A DNA stretch of 64,000 nt from Tetragenococcus osmophilus (GCF_003795125.1 NZ_CP027783.1:868001-932000); one strand, 5' to 3'. Positions 25,998 through 35,638 are shown, numbered from the stretch's first letter. The notes: generated by a model not told the origin, from the letters alone. Program-made: numbers and translations.

Positions 25998-27258
25998 AAG
26001 CTCCCTGCCTGTCTAAAGTAAATATTGCTTGTAATTGTAAATCTTCAGCTACTTTTTTGACATCTTCTTTTGTCACTGCCATAATCTTTTCTTCAAATTC
26101 TGTTTCATTTTTTACTAACTTTGTCAGCCATTGTTCTAAATACGCCATTTCAACAAGTCCTCGTGCACTGTCTAATGAAAGCAAAAATTGGTTTTTTAGC
26201 ATAACTTTTGTTTGCTGAAGTTCGCTTTCAGTAAAATGGCCTAATTTTAAATCTTCTAATTGGTCTTCAATCAATGAAAGTACACGCTTTCGGTTCTTCC
26301 CATCAATCCCCGTCTGTACGGTAACAAAACCACGAAATGAATCAAATGCACTAGAAGCGTAATAAGCTAAACTGGCTTTTTCACGTACATTAATAAATAA
26401 TTTCGAATGAGGAAAGCCCCCAAATAAACCATTAAACACCAGTAAGGGAAAGCGTCGAGGGTCATTATAATAAATAGAAGTTTGATAAGCCAAGTTTAAC
26501 TTTGTTTGAATGACAGGCTCGTATATCGTCTCTGTATGTACTTCCGGTTTTAGTTCTTGTTGATAAAACATCTTCGGTGGCACAGTTTCCCGCGGCGTAA
26601 AAGGCAACTTATTAATGACTTTTCTTACTTTTTCTTCTTCAACATCACCAATAACAAAAATATCAATTTGATCTTGAGCCATCATTTCTTGGTAAGTTTG
26701 TACTAAATCATAAGCATTTAACACTTTTACATCTTCTTTTGTACCAAAACTAGGCGTTTTTTGAGCCGTATCATCAGCAAAGTAAAGTTCTTGTAGCCTC
26801 AAAGCAGCTAATGTCTGCTTATCTTCTTTCAAACTTTCCAAATAGTCAATCATATTTTCTTTTTCTAACTGAAAAGTATCAAAATCAAAAGCGCCTTCTT
26901 TTATATTTGGATGAAATAAGATCTCTTGGATAAATTTTATCCCTTCTTCCAAAATACCTTCTTCGTCAATATACTTTTCATTTACTAAATTCATCATTAA
27001 ATTTACTTGATGAATATTTCCTTTTTTTCCTACATTTAGACCAAAACTTGCTCCGTATAAGTCAGCAAGTTTTTCGCTTAATTGGGTCTGAGAAGGATAG
27101 TGAAGACTATTTGTCTCCAAAAGACTGGTTAATAACGTTCGTTTAGCAGCAATTTTTTTCTGATGCTCTGTCGAAAAGTGAAAGAACAAACGAACTGTTT
27201 TAAACTTTTCTGTAGGAATAACTGTTAAATTTACACCAGATTGTAGTGATATTGCCAT
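25990..27258 (-). CDS. M16-family peptidase homologue YmfF (no zinc motif)
   Basis: Partner of YmfH: 422 residues with the M16 fold but without an HxxEH motif. The equivalent region reads LLTSLLETNSLHYPSQTQLS. That loss is normal for YmfF and not a sign of decay. The pair probably forms a two-subunit chamber with one active site. It is the first gene of the ymfF-ymfH unit; its start ATG follows a weak AAGGAGT site. Confidence 0.88.
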   Translation of the reverse strand: MAISLQSGVNLTVIPTEKFKTVRLFFHFSTEHQKKIAAKRTLLTSLLETNSLHYPSQTQLSEKLADLYGASFGLNVGKKGNIHQVNLMMNLVNEKYIDEEGILEEGIKFIQEILFHPNIKEGAFDFDTFQLEKENMIDYLESLKEDKQTLAALRLQELYFADDTAQKTPSFGTKEDVKVLNAYDLVQTYQEMMAQDQIDIFVIGDVEEEKVRKVINKLPFTPRETVPPKMFYQQELKPEVHTETIYEPVIQTKLNLAYQTSIYYNDPRRFPLLVFNGLFGGFPHSKLFINVREKASLAYYASSAFDSFRGFVTVQTGIDGKNRKRVLSLIEDQLEDLKLGHFTESELQQTKVMLKNQFLLSLDSARGLVEMAYLEQWLTKLVKNETEFEEKIMAVTKEDVKKVAEDLQLQAIFTLDRQGAYE

Positions 27259-27462
27259 TGTCTATACTCCTTAAATTCGTTTATAAATAAACTACGTTTT
27301 TTGTTAAAAAACATTATAACATACTCTACCTTTAGAAAAGAAAAAATCCATTTACTAAATGGTAAAAGTCTTATCCCTGCTAACTTAAGACAAAAACATT
27401 TTATTTCAAAAAAATAATCTGTTTCGTTATACTAAAATAAGCAAAAATTGGGAGGTGGAAAT

Positions 27463-27936
27463 TTGAAACGAATTTTTTCAGAATTTAAAGAGTTTATTAT
27501 AGGCGGCGACGTACTAGATTTAGCTGTAGGTGTTGTTATTGGTAGTGCTTTTACTGCCATTGTTACGCAAGTTGTTGAAGGCTTGATTACACCTTTAGTT
27601 GGTTGGTTTGTTGCCGCTATTACAGGGACTAGAAACCTTGAGAGCTCTTTATCTATACTAGATTGGTCGCCAGTACCTGGAGTAACATTTCAATTTGGTG
27701 AAATTGTTAGCGCAGTTGTCACCTTTATACTTACTGGCTTTATTTTATTTATAATTGTTAAAGCGGCCAATAAAGCTAAACTTACTCAACAAGAAGAAGA
27801 AGCTGCGCCAGTTGCAGAAGATTACTTAGCAGAGATCCGTGATCTAATGCGACAAGAACAAGGCTTACCAGTCGAAACAGACGAGGATAGCCAGTCAGAA
27901 GAAACAAATGAAGCTGACGAAAAAGCCAATTCTTAA
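27463..27936 (+). CDS. mscL: Large-conductance mechanosensitive channel MscL
   Basis: Pressure-release channel that opens on hypo-osmotic shock. The 157 residues start MKRIFSEFKEFIIGGDVLDLAVGVVIGSAF with TM1, continue through the periplasmic-side loop and TM2 (ivsAVVTFILTGFILFIIVKA), and end in an acidic cytoplasmic tail that is about 20 residues longer than in many relatives. GGAGGTGG lies before the TTG at 27463; the frame opens five codons earlier at another TTG inside that site. A perfect palindromic terminator follows. Confidence 0.94.
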   Translation: MKRIFSEFKEFIIGGDVLDLAVGVVIGSAFTAIVTQVVEGLITPLVGWFVAAITGTRNLESSLSILDWSPVPGVTFQFGEIVSAVVTFILTGFILFIIVKAANKAKLTQQEEEAAPVAEDYLAEIRDLMRQEQGLPVETDEDSQSEETNEADEKANS

Positions 27937-27958
27937 AAATTCCGAATATAAATAAAAA

Positions 27959-27998
27959 AATTAGGAAAAAGTAGTGATATCACTACTTTTTCCTAATT
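27959..27998. terminator. Bidirectional terminator between mscL and veg
   Basis: A perfect 40-bp palindrome (arms AATTAGGAAAAAGTAGTGAT) lies between the convergent mscL and veg genes, with A-rich and T-rich flanks. Confidence 0.9.
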
Positions 27999-28036
27999 AA
28001 AAAGTCTATTTTAAGTAAAACGCACATTAACTTAAA

Positions 28037-28279
28037 TTAGACTGTATCAAGAAATTCAATTTCTACAGATTTTGTTAATACGTCTGAGTAACTATAAGAA
28101 ACTCTTTCAAATGAGTTTTCTTCTGGATCTAAATCCACAACAAAAACTGCTGGGTATGTCTCTGTTAAAACGCCTCGACGCTGAGTCTGACGTTTCCGTC
28201 CTGTTTGAGCCACTAGCATAATCTTACTGCCAATGCGCTCTTCTAGTGCTTTTTTAATTGTCGATAGAGTCGTTGGCAT
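28037..28279 (-). CDS. veg: Veg family protein
   Basis: Small conserved Firmicutes protein of 80 residues beginning MPTTLSTIKKALEERIGSK, with the family's AQTGRKRQTQRRGVLTETYP core. In Bacillus subtilis Veg stimulates biofilm gene expression by acting against SinR; a molecular role here is unknown. ATG at 28279 is preceded by GAGGTGA. The frame stays open upstream to 28405, but that extension is AT-rich, hydrophobic and overlaps sigH, so it was not used. Confidence 0.92.
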   Translation of the reverse strand: MPTTLSTIKKALEERIGSKIMLVAQTGRKRQTQRRGVLTETYPAVFVVDLDPEENSFERVSYSYSDVLTKSVEIEFLDTV

Positions 28280-28385
28280 CGCATTCACCTCAACTTCTAT
28301 TATAACATAAAACACACGAATTTTAAAGTATACCACAAAAGCTAAAAATTTGACAATAGTTTTTTTAGAAAAACAATAAAAAGAT

Positions 28386-28949
28386 TCAAAGGTCAGGTGA
28401 AACAAACCATCGAGTCATTTTTCGTTTACATCGATCATATGCGCTGCGAAGCACGATAGGGTTTTGTGAGGCTAAGGTAGTTACATCTCCATAGAAATAA
28501 CCATAAAAAGCTCTACTTTCCAACTCTGTAAGCACCGTCTCATTTTCTTCTAACGTCTCTTGTACAATCAATTGTTCTAAAGGATCAGCAGTATATGCTC
28601 GTCGTTCAAATTGCTCTTTTGCCCCTTCTAAAAAAAGATCCTCTCCATAAAAAATCAAGTTTTCGGAAGTTTTTCTTTTATAAGCATAGTTTTTACGTAC
28701 TAAACTGACAATTTCATTTTCAAAAGCACGTTTGAAAAAAATTCCTAATGTAGTTTGTTGATTAACTTTATATTCATGTAAACAACGATTAAATATAATA
28801 AGCCCTTCCTGAATCCAGTCTTGTTCATCAAAGTCACGCAAATAATACTTTGTTCTCATGGCATGGATGACTGGACGATAATACTCAAATAGTTTTATCA
28901 TTGCCTTTTCATCACCGTGTTGGGCTTTTATAACCAAATTTACATCCAT
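28386..28949 (-). CDS. sigH: Sigma-70-family factor of the SigH/ComX group
   Basis: The 187 residues have a region 2 core (DEKAMIKLFEYYRPV, RDFDEQDWIQEGLIIF) that binds core polymerase and the -10 element, and a weaker region 4 with a C-terminal helix-turn-helix (TLASQNPIVLRSAYDRCKRKM). Position after rlmB and rae1 matches sigH of Bacillus (competence and transition-phase control; competence in lactobacilli and streptococci as ComX). The usual rpmG-secE-nusG genes do not follow; veg does. The ribosome-binding site is buried in a terminator-like hairpin. Confidence 0.85.
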   Translation of the reverse strand: MDVNLVIKAQHGDEKAMIKLFEYYRPVIHAMRTKYYLRDFDEQDWIQEGLIIFNRCLHEYKVNQQTTLGIFFKRAFENEIVSLVRKNYAYKRKTSENLIFYGEDLFLEGAKEQFERRAYTADPLEQLIVQETLEENETVLTELESRAFYGYFYGDVTTLASQNPIVLRSAYDRCKRKMTRWFVSPDL

Positions 28950-28985
28950 AAAAAAGCTCCTTTCATCTTCCTCGATGAAAAGAGC
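28950..28985 (-). promoter_or_regulatory. Hairpin with T-run that sequesters the sigH ribosome-binding site
   Basis: On the minus strand GCTCTTTTCATC (28974-28985) pairs with GATGAAAGGAGC (28956-28967) over 12 positions with one G-U pair, then six T residues, then the sigH ATG. The 3' arm contains AAAGGAG, the only ribosome-binding site. The structure can terminate transcription or block translation, so sigH expression needs something to open it. Confidence 0.8.
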
Positions 28986-29054
28986 GTATCATTGAAAAAA
29001 AGCACCGTCTCTCATTTGGTTATGCAACTTTTTTACACTAATAAACGGGCGTAT

Positions 29055-29573
29055 TCAACTTAGTTCTTTTAATTTTTCTGCTAGTTCTTTTAACTGTTCC
29101 TCATCCCAAGGTGAGTTACGCCGATAATTTGCATATTTTATAGACTCTTGCTGGCGTTCAATAGCTTCTTCTGTTTTTTTAACGGTTTTGTGTAGCTCTC
29201 TAGCAGGAATACGTAGCGCTCCTTGGGAAAAGATCACCCATTGTTCTGCTAAATCGCTTGTTGCTACGGAGACCTGAGTCATAACATCATTTAATTCACC
29301 AGCAATTCTTTCAATATAACTATCAGCAGTTTCCCCTTCTTCAGTAAAAACTACTTCTAATTGATATTTGCCATAATTTTGCGTGATTCCAGGAACGAAT
29401 TGAGCATCAAATACCACAATAACTGGTAATTTTTCATATTTGGCATAATTTGACAATGACTGTAATAAATTTTCACGGGCGTCTTCCATTAAATCTTTAT
29501 TTTTTAATTGAACAAGTTCGGTCCAAGAACCAATCATATTGTAACCGTCGACGATTAATAATGGTTTTTTCAT
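29055..29573 (-). CDS. rae1: Ribosome-associated endoribonuclease Rae1 (YacP, NYN domain)
   Basis: NYN/PIN-like nuclease of 172 residues that in Bacillus enters the ribosomal A-site and cuts mRNA. It shows LLIVDGYNMIGSW at the N-terminus (first acidic residue) and VVFDAQFV, YTEEGETADSYIE-like acidic residues (here FTEEGETADSYIERIA), and VATSDLAEQ. Two upstream in-frame starts exist (29585 and 29606) that overlap the rlmB end; ATG 29573 gives the family's usual N-terminus. No strong ribosome-binding site is seen, so translation is probably coupled to rlmB. Confidence 0.88.
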   Translation of the reverse strand: MKKPLLIVDGYNMIGSWTELVQLKNKDLMEDARENLLQSLSNYAKYEKLPVIVVFDAQFVPGITQNYGKYQLEVVFTEEGETADSYIERIAGELNDVMTQVSVATSDLAEQWVIFSQGALRIPARELHKTVKKTEEAIERQQESIKYANYRRNSPWDEEQLKELAEKLKELS

Positions 29574-29577
29574 AATC

Positions 29578-30372
29578 TCACTCATTTCGTTTAACGAAAG
29601 CTTCATACATTAATATTCCACTTGCTACAGAAGCGTTCAAACTTTGTACGTGTCCTGTCATAGGAATTGTAAGCATTTCGTCTACCTGTTTTTTTAATGC
29701 AGTATTCATTCCTTGCCCTTCATTACCAATGACTAATCCAATAGCTCCTGAAGCATTCCAATTTTGATAAGAAGTTCCGTTCATATCTGTGCCAAAAATC
29801 CAGAACCCTTTTTCTTTTAATTTCGTGACTGCTTGCGTTAAATTTGTTACACGTGCTACAGGGACATATTCGACTGCACCCGTTGAAGTCTTAACAACAG
29901 CAGGTGTAATTCCACAAGCGCGATGTTTAGGTATAATCACGCCATCAATTCCTGAAGCATCTGCTGTTCTTAAAATAGAACCAAAATTATGTGGATCTTC
30001 AATATGATCCAAAAGAACAAAAAACGGCTGAGATTTACTTTGTTCCATTAATTCCTCTAATGACAAATATTGATAAGGAGTAATAGCTAACACCACTCCT
30101 TGATGAACGCCGCCAGCACTCATTTGATCTAATTTTTGTTTAGGTACCCATTTCACAGGAACTGAATGTTCTTTTGCAAGAGCTTTTAATTCATCAATTT
30201 TTGTTCCCCCAGCATCTTTTAGTAAAAATAATTTATTTCCTCTAGCTTTTTTTAAAGCCTCTTGAGCCGCATGCTGGCCAAATACAAAATCGTTCTCATT
30301 TGTTTCAGATGTTTGCTCTTGTGTTTCACGTGTAACTTTTTTTACTTTTGATTTATTCTTTGTTTTTTTCAC
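29578..30372 (-). CDS. rlmB: 23S rRNA (guanosine-2'-O-)-methyltransferase RlmB
   Basis: SpoU-class methyltransferase that modifies G2251 in the peptidyl-transferase P-loop. 264 residues: a basic N-terminal tail, the substrate-binding domain from about residue 27 (FVFGQHAAQEALKKA), then the knotted domain with LDHIEDPHNFGSILRTADASG, IGNEGQGM and the closing IPMTGHVQSLNASVASGI motif. GTG start at 30372 after AGAAGGTGA. The basic, Lys/Thr-rich N-terminus is longer than in Bacillus. Confidence 0.95.
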   Translation of the reverse strand: MKKTKNKSKVKKVTRETQEQTSETNENDFVFGQHAAQEALKKARGNKLFLLKDAGGTKIDELKALAKEHSVPVKWVPKQKLDQMSAGGVHQGVVLAITPYQYLSLEELMEQSKSQPFFVLLDHIEDPHNFGSILRTADASGIDGVIIPKHRACGITPAVVKTSTGAVEYVPVARVTNLTQAVTKLKEKGFWIFGTDMNGTSYQNWNASGAIGLVIGNEGQGMNTALKKQVDEMLTIPMTGHVQSLNASVASGILMYEAFVKRNE

Positions 30373-30508
30373 TTTATCACCTTCTTAAAAAAGTAAGAAA
30401 AGTTTTTAACGTTTTATCTACTTACTCACTAATTATCTATTAATCTCATCTTATCATTTTTTATTATATCCAGCTATCTAACAAACATGTCACAAGCTAT
30501 ATTTCCTT

Positions 30509-30901
30509 TTAAGAATTTTCTTCTATTGTTTTTATACACCACGTAGCCAGCTCTTCTAAACGTTGCGTTTGTTTTGATAAATGTAGATAACCCATCAAAC
30601 TTTCAAAACCCGTAGACATACGATAGGTCTTAATATCCGTATTTTTAGCGCTTGTATGACTTTTACTATTTCTTCCTCGTCGATAATATTTTTCTTCTTC
30701 TTCTTGTAAAACTTGTTTATCTAACATCTGTTGGATCAAAAAAGCTTGAGCTTTAGCTGACACGTATCGTATGGCAAATCGGTGTAATTGTTTAGGTTGA
30801 GTTCTTCCTGTAGCCACAAGGTGATCTCGAATATAAACTTCGTAAATCGCATCCCCTACATAAGCTAAAGCCAATCCATTTAATTGTTGATAATCTGTCA
30901 T
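30509..30901 (-). CDS. mrnC: Mini-ribonuclease III MrnC
   Basis: Dimeric RNase III catalytic domain without dsRNA-binding domain; matures 23S rRNA ends. 130 residues, with [22 protein letters not shown] holding the acidic cluster of the RNase III signature. ATG at 30901 overlaps the cysS stop codon (ATGA), with GGAGAAG in front, and is preferred to an upstream start five codons earlier. Position after cysS is conserved in Firmicutes. Confidence 0.93.
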   Translation of the reverse strand: MTDYQQLNGLALAYVGDAIYEVYIRDHLVATGRTQPKQLHRFAIRYVSAKAQAFLIQQMLDKQVLQEEEEKYYRRGRNSKSHTSAKNTDIKTYRMSTGFESLMGYLHLSKQTQRLEELATWCIKTIEENS

Positions 30902-32307
30902 GATTTTCTTCTCCACCTTGTTCCTTGAGGCGTATCTTCTAAGATAATCCCTTGTTCTTTTAATTGATCACGGATTTCATCACTTCGAGCAAAATCTTTA
31001 TTTTTACGAGCTTGGTTTCGTTCTTCAATCAGCTGCTCTACTTGTTCATCCGCTAAGTTTTCCTCAAATACAATACCAAAAATGGCTACTAGTTCTATAA
31101 AATTATCTAAAGCAAATCGCAGTACTTCATAGGAAACAGTGTCTTGTTCAATGTAACGATTGACCCATTTTGCTAATTCATAAACTACAGTAATTCCATT
31201 CGCTGCATTAAAATCATCATCCATTGCCGTAATGAATTGATTAATTAATTGGTTTACTTCCGCTATTTTTTCATTATCATCAGTTAAACTATTTGTAGCA
31301 TTATTTAAACGAAAAACAGCATTTTCATAAGTATTTTTTAATCGCTGTAAGTTATTGTTTGCTTCTGTTAATGTCTTTTGACTATAACGAAGTGGACGCC
31401 GATATTGTGTTGTCGCTAAGAAAAAGCGGACGACTTGTGGATCAATTTCTTGTAAAATTTCATGAACAGTCACAAAATTACCTAACGACTTACTCATTTT
31501 CTCATCGTCTTCTCCAATAGTCACGTAACCATTATGCATCCAATAATTAGCAAATTTTTCTCCGGTTTTAGCTTCACTTTGCGCAATTTCATTTTCATGA
31601 TGAGGAAACTCTAAATCTTGCCCGCCACCATGGATATCAAGAGTATCTCCTAATAATTGAGTTGCCATAACAGAGCATTCAATATGCCATCCTGGGCGTC
31701 CATTTCCCCATGGAGATGACCAAAAGACCTCCCCTTGTTTAGCATTTTTCCATAAAGCAAAATCTAATGGGTCTTCTTTTACTTGCTGTTCTGCGCCTGT
31801 GCGTTGACTGGCTCCTACTTCTAATTCATCAACGGACTGATCGCTTAAACGTCCGTATTCAGCGAATTTACGTGTACGGTAATAAACATCCCCATCTACC
31901 ACATAAGCATAATCTTTATCAATTAAGACTTGAATAAATTCAATAATATTTTGTATGTAGTCAACAACACGTGGATGATGATCTGCAGGTTTTACATTCA
32001 ATTGTGAGGTATCTTCCATAAAAGCTTTGATAAACCGTTCAGCAACTTCAGGAGTTGTTATCTCCAACTCTTTAGCTGCCCTTATGATCTTATCATCAAC
32101 ATCAGTAAAATTAGAAACATAATCTACATCGTATCCTCGAAATTCCAGATATCGACGGATTGTATCAAAAGAAACTGCGCTTCTACCATTACCAATATGA
32201 ATATAATTATAAACAGTAGGACCGCAAACATACATCTTAACTTTGCCTTCTGTGATCGGGTGAAATTCTTCTTTTTCTCTTGTTAATGTGTTATAGATTT
32301 TGATCAT
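30898..32307 (-). CDS. cysS: Cysteinyl-tRNA synthetase
   Basis: Class I synthetase of 469 residues charging tRNA-Cys. Zinc ligands are seen in [13 protein letters not shown] (first Cys plus the HIGH-like HIGN), HIECSVM and the following [14 protein letters not shown] block; the KMSKS loop is [12 protein letters not shown]. The start ATG follows AAAGGGGC. Upstream lies a 613-bp non-coding leader with a cysteine T-box riboswitch and a five-unit hairpin array. cysE, present between gltX and cysS in Bacillus, is missing here. Confidence 0.97.
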   Translation of the reverse strand: MIKIYNTLTREKEEFHPITEGKVKMYVCGPTVYNYIHIGNGRSAVSFDTIRRYLEFRGYDVDYVSNFTDVDDKIIRAAKELEITTPEVAERFIKAFMEDTSQLNVKPADHHPRVVDYIQNIIEFIQVLIDKDYAYVVDGDVYYRTRKFAEYGRLSDQSVDELEVGASQRTGAEQQVKEDPLDFALWKNAKQGEVFWSSPWGNGRPGWHIECSVMATQLLGDTLDIHGGGQDLEFPHHENEIAQSEAKTGEKFANYWMHNGYVTIGEDDEKMSKSLGNFVTVHEILQEIDPQVVRFFLATTQYRRPLRYSQKTLTEANNNLQRLKNTYENAVFRLNNATNSLTDDNEKIAEVNQLINQFITAMDDDFNAANGITVVYELAKWVNRYIEQDTVSYEVLRFALDNFIELVAIFGIVFEENLADEQVEQLIEERNQARKNKDFARSDEIRDQLKEQGIILEDTPQGTRWRRKS

Positions 32308-32399
32308 TTTAATGCCCCTTTCTTATATAAGCATAAACCACCGCATTAGCTTACAACCTTTTTATTTTCAGATGAAATAAACTATAATAGATAGGATCT

Positions 32400-32590
32400 A
32401 TGTCCTGAAAAAGAATTCAGTACATCACTTTGTTTGATCTATGTCCTGAATCTTTTCTCAGGACATAAGTTGATTAAAGTTATGTCCTGAACTTGATTTC
32501 AGGACATGGATTTACCTCTTTCCAGACCAAATTCCAGTTTTCAGTACATAAGTTGATTATATCTATGTCCTGTACCTTTTTTCAGGACAT
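32400..32590 (-). repeat. Tandem array of five 41-bp units, each a 26-bp hairpin, in the cysS leader
   Basis: Hairpins start at 32400, 32441, 32482, about 32523 (decayed left arm) and 32565, a period of 41 bp. The arms are ATGTCCTGAA and TTCAGGACAT (variant TTCAGTACAT) with 6-8 nt loops. The 15-bp spacers are related, for example AAGTTGATTAAAGTT and AAGTTGATTATATCT. The array lies between the T-box terminator and cysS, so it would be in the cysS mRNA leader. No open reading frame is seen in 32308-32685. Confidence 0.88.
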
Positions 32591-32685
32591 AAGTTTATAA
32601 TTTCAGAATAATTTAAATGGCTTGAAAGTTTTTATTTAAAAATATTACACCTGCTAACTTCATTTGCCTTTTTTCCTAAATTGTG

Positions 32686-32910
32686 AAAAATAAGCGTCTT
32701 CCAAGTAGATTAGTTACCCTAACCTATTTGAAAGACGCTTATACACGTGGTTCCACTTTCATTAACAATACTTCCTCATTAAAAGCGTAACAAGCTTTCC
32801 ACGTCCTTGGTTTTGTCAAAGCCACTTCCAGGTGCAATTCTTAATCTTTTTTTGACTGCCTCGCAGCAAAAGCCGTCTCTCTGTGAAAAAAAGATTAATA
32901 CTTCGTCTGT
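32686..32910 (-). promoter_or_regulatory. T-box riboswitch specific for tRNA-Cys, with terminator
   Basis: Minus-strand leader starting about 10 bp after the gltX stop. Visible in order: AGTA S-turn element, an AT-rich Stem I ending GAATTGCACC with specifier codon TGC (32834-32836), the T-box AAAGTGGAACCACG (core 32746-32755), and a strong terminator (32691-32741, arms TAAGCGTCTT and AAGACGCTTA) followed by T residues. The bulge TGGA pairs with UCCA, agreeing with the U73 discriminator of tRNA-Cys. Uncharged tRNA-Cys should allow read-through to cysS. Confidence 0.92.
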
Positions 32911-32920
32911 TCATCGTGTT

Positions 32921-34384
32921 TTATAATAGCTTATTCAAATGATCTAAAGCTTTCTGTTTTCCTAATAGTTCAACAGTATCAGGTAGTTCTGGTCCATGCA
33001 TTGCTCCAGAAACTGCGATTCGAATTGGCATATACAAGTTCTTTCCTTTTGAACCAGTTTCTTTTTGTACTGTTTTAATTGCTTGTTTTACAGTTGGAGC
33101 ATCTACAACGTCCATTTGTTCTAATTGTGCTTTAAACGCCTTAAGAACTGCAGGAACGTTTTCTCCAGATAATACTTCTTTTGCTTTTTCATCCAAAAAA
33201 GGATGTTCATCAAAGAATAAATAGGTTAAATCAACAATTTCAGCAGCATAACTCATTTGTGGTTGATACAAACTAACCAATTTCTTTACCCATGCCAAAC
33301 TTTCTGCGTCAGGGTTTTGGTCCACACGTCCGTCTGCTTGTAGATAAGGCAAACACATGTCTGTCAAGGTATCTATATCTAATTGTTTAATATAGTGATT
33401 ACCAATCCATTCTAATTTTTTAGCGTCAAATGAAGCAGGAGATTTACTTAAACGACTTGATTCAAACATATCAATAATTTCTTGTTTTGAGAAAATTTCT
33501 TCTTCGCCCTTAGGTGACCAGCCAAGTAAAGCAATAAAATTCAACATTGCTTCTGGTAAATAACCTAACTGACGATACTGTTCGATAAATTGTAAAATGG
33601 ATTCGTCTCTTTTACTTAATTTTTTACCTGTATCTGCATTAATAATCAATGTCATATGGCCAAATTCCGGTGGTGTCCAACCAAAGGCTTCATAGATCAT
33701 CATTTGTTTTGGTGTGTTAGCAATATGATCATCACCGCGCAACACATGCGTAATTTGCATCATATGGTCGTCGACAGCTACAGCAAAGTTATAAGTAGGC
33801 ATACCATCTTTTTTTTGAATGATAAAATCGCCACCGACATTATCTGCTTCAAATACAATTTCATCTTTTACCATATCATTAAAACGATATTCAGTATTTT
33901 TAGGTACACGGAAACGCACAACAGGAACAATACCTTGAGCTTCTTTTTCCGCTTGTTCTTCTGCAGTTAAATGAGCACATTTTCCACTATAATGCGGGAT
34001 TTCACCGCGTGCTTTTTGTGCTTCTCTTTCTTCATCTAATTCTTCTTGAGTACAATAACATTTATATGCTCGGTTGCTAGCCAATAATTGCTCAATCAGT
34101 GGGAGATAAATATCTTGGCGTTCTGATTGACGGTAAGGACCATAATCACCAGGTTTTTCTGGGGATTCATCCCAGTCAACGCCTAACCAAGCAAGATTAT
34201 CCAATTGACTTTTTTCTCCATCTTCAACATTACGTTTTTGATCAGTATCTTCAATTCGGATAATAAACTCGCCATTCATATGCCGCGCATATAAATAATT
34301 AAATAAAGCAGTCCGAGCATTTCCTATGTGTAAATGCCCCGTTGGACTCGGTGCATAACGTACACGTACTTTCGTCATATTCAT
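32921..34384 (-). CDS. gltX: Glutamyl-tRNA synthetase (probably also charging tRNA-Gln)
   Basis: Class I synthetase of 487 residues. The HIGH element reads [12 protein letters not shown], a zinc-binding [13 protein letters not shown]...C knuckle follows, and KLSKRDESI is the KMSKS loop. Most Firmicutes use a non-discriminating GltX with GatCAB. The start ([16 protein letters not shown]) lies directly after AGGAAGAGGAAG; the second ATG two codons later is an alternative. Upstream of the cysS T-box on the same strand, so the two synthetase genes may share a transcript. Confidence 0.97.
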   Translation of the reverse strand: MNMTKVRVRYAPSPTGHLHIGNARTALFNYLYARHMNGEFIIRIEDTDQKRNVEDGEKSQLDNLAWLGVDWDESPEKPGDYGPYRQSERQDIYLPLIEQLLASNRAYKCYCTQEELDEEREAQKARGEIPHYSGKCAHLTAEEQAEKEAQGIVPVVRFRVPKNTEYRFNDMVKDEIVFEADNVGGDFIIQKKDGMPTYNFAVAVDDHMMQITHVLRGDDHIANTPKQMMIYEAFGWTPPEFGHMTLIINADTGKKLSKRDESILQFIEQYRQLGYLPEAMLNFIALLGWSPKGEEEIFSKQEIIDMFESSRLSKSPASFDAKKLEWIGNHYIKQLDIDTLTDMCLPYLQADGRVDQNPDAESLAWVKKLVSLYQPQMSYAAEIVDLTYLFFDEHPFLDEKAKEVLSGENVPAVLKAFKAQLEQMDVVDAPTVKQAIKTVQKETGSKGKNLYMPIRIAVSGAMHGPELPDTVELLGKQKALDHLNKLL

Positions 34385-34516
34385 CTTCCTCTTCCTTTTA
34401 GTTCTTATTGTTTATTATTGAATACAAGAACAACTATTCAGCTAAAATTGTACATTTAAATGAGGAATTAGTAAAGTCTGACGACTATCTAATCCCCATT
34501 TAGCTAATAATCTATT

Positions 34517-35638
34517 CTATTTTTCTTGAGATTGATTATCAATCCCTCGATCAGCATGAGCTGGTTTAGCAAAAATCATACGTCCAGCAGCAGTTTGTAA
34601 AGCACTTGTGACAACGACGCTTAACCGCTCATTCATGTAATGAAGTCCTTCTTCTACCACTACCATTGTCCCATCATCTAAGTAGGCAACACCTTGTTGG
34701 CGCTCTGTTCCAGCTTTTATAATCATAACTTCCATTGATTCTCCAGGAATAACTACGGGTTTAACCGCATTGGCTAACTGATTAACATTTAAAATAGGGA
34801 CATTTTGAAATTCGGCAACTTTGTTTAAATTGTAATCGTTAGTTACAACAATACCATCCAGTAATTTAGCAAGTTTTAATAACTTACTATCTACTTCAGA
34901 GATATCCTCGAAATCACCGTCATACATTTCTACAGAAATTTCATCTTCTTTTTGTAAAGAATTTAAAATATCTAAACCTCTTCGTCCGCGCACGCGTTTA
35001 AGGCTATCACCTGAATCAGCAATATATTGCAGTTCATATAATACAAAATTAGGGATCAAAAGCACCCCTTCGATAAAACCTGTCTGAGCAATATCATAAA
35101 TTCTTCCATCGATAATAACACTTGTATCTAATATTTTATATTTATGGAAATGATCTTCTATTCTTCGTTCTAATAGTTGCTGGCTTTGAGTTTCATTTTT
35201 CTTTCCTTTAGGCGCAAAAAGTTTTTTCCATTCCTCAATTCTTGTCACACTAATTTGAAAACCGAAATATCCAATCAAAATCATTAACAAAATAGGAACA
35301 ACGCTATTAACAAAAGGGATTTCCCAATTGTAGAAAGGAAGTGATACGATCATACCCACAATTAGTCCTAAAATTGTCCCAATAGCACCAAATAAAAGAT
35401 AAGTTAAACTAAAACCACTCAACCATTTTTCGATTTTTCGTATTCCAGTTGAAATCGCATTAACAACCAATAAAGAAAATAAATAAAAAATAATTGCGCC
35501 AATCAAACTATTAGTTATATTATTATTCAACCAAGCATTTTGCTGTTGATCGAGTACTTCCCAGGCTAAGGGGAGAGAAGAAATCCCTAAACTTGCGCCA
35601 GCTAAAACCATTAAAACAGTAATGACTCGTTTTTGCAT
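34517..35638 (-). CDS. PIN/TRAM domain membrane protein (YacL type)
   Basis: The 373 residues show four N-terminal transmembrane segments (to about residue 135), then a PIN nuclease domain beginning KILDTSVIIDGRIYDIAQTGF and containing VVTNDYNLNKVAE, and a C-terminal TRAM domain with KAGTERQQGVAYLDDGTMVVVE. Membrane-tethered RNA-binding or nuclease role is inferred from the domains; no defined substrate is known to me. It sits between radA and gltX, the conserved Firmicutes order, 27 bp after radA. Confidence 0.92.
   Translation of the reverse strand: MQKRVITVLMVLAGASLGISSLPLAWEVLDQQQNAWLNNNITNSLIGAIIFYLFSLLVVNAISTGIRKIEKWLSGFSLTYLLFGAIGTILGLIVGMIVSLPFYNWEIPFVNSVVPILLMILIGYFGFQISVTRIEEWKKLFAPKGKKNETQSQQLLERRIEDHFHKYKILDTSVIIDGRIYDIAQTGFIEGVLLIPNFVLYELQYIADSGDSLKRVRGRRGLDILNSLQKEDEISVEMYDGDFEDISEVDSKLLKLAKLLDGIVVTNDYNLNKVAEFQNVPILNVNQLANAVKPVVIPGESMEVMIIKAGTERQQGVAYLDDGTMVVVEEGLHYMNERLSVVVTSALQTAAGRMIFAKPAHADRGIDNQSQEK

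Noticed and set aside
25990-27258. Peptidase gene decayed because it lacks the zinc motif
   Set aside because: YmfF proteins normally lack HxxEH and work with YmfH; the gene is full length.
32400-32590. CRISPR array
   Set aside because: The spacers are only 15 bp and similar to one another, the repeat is a full palindrome, and there are no cas genes.
32400-32590. Integron attC sites
   Set aside because: No core sites or cassette genes between units and no integrase; the units are far too short.
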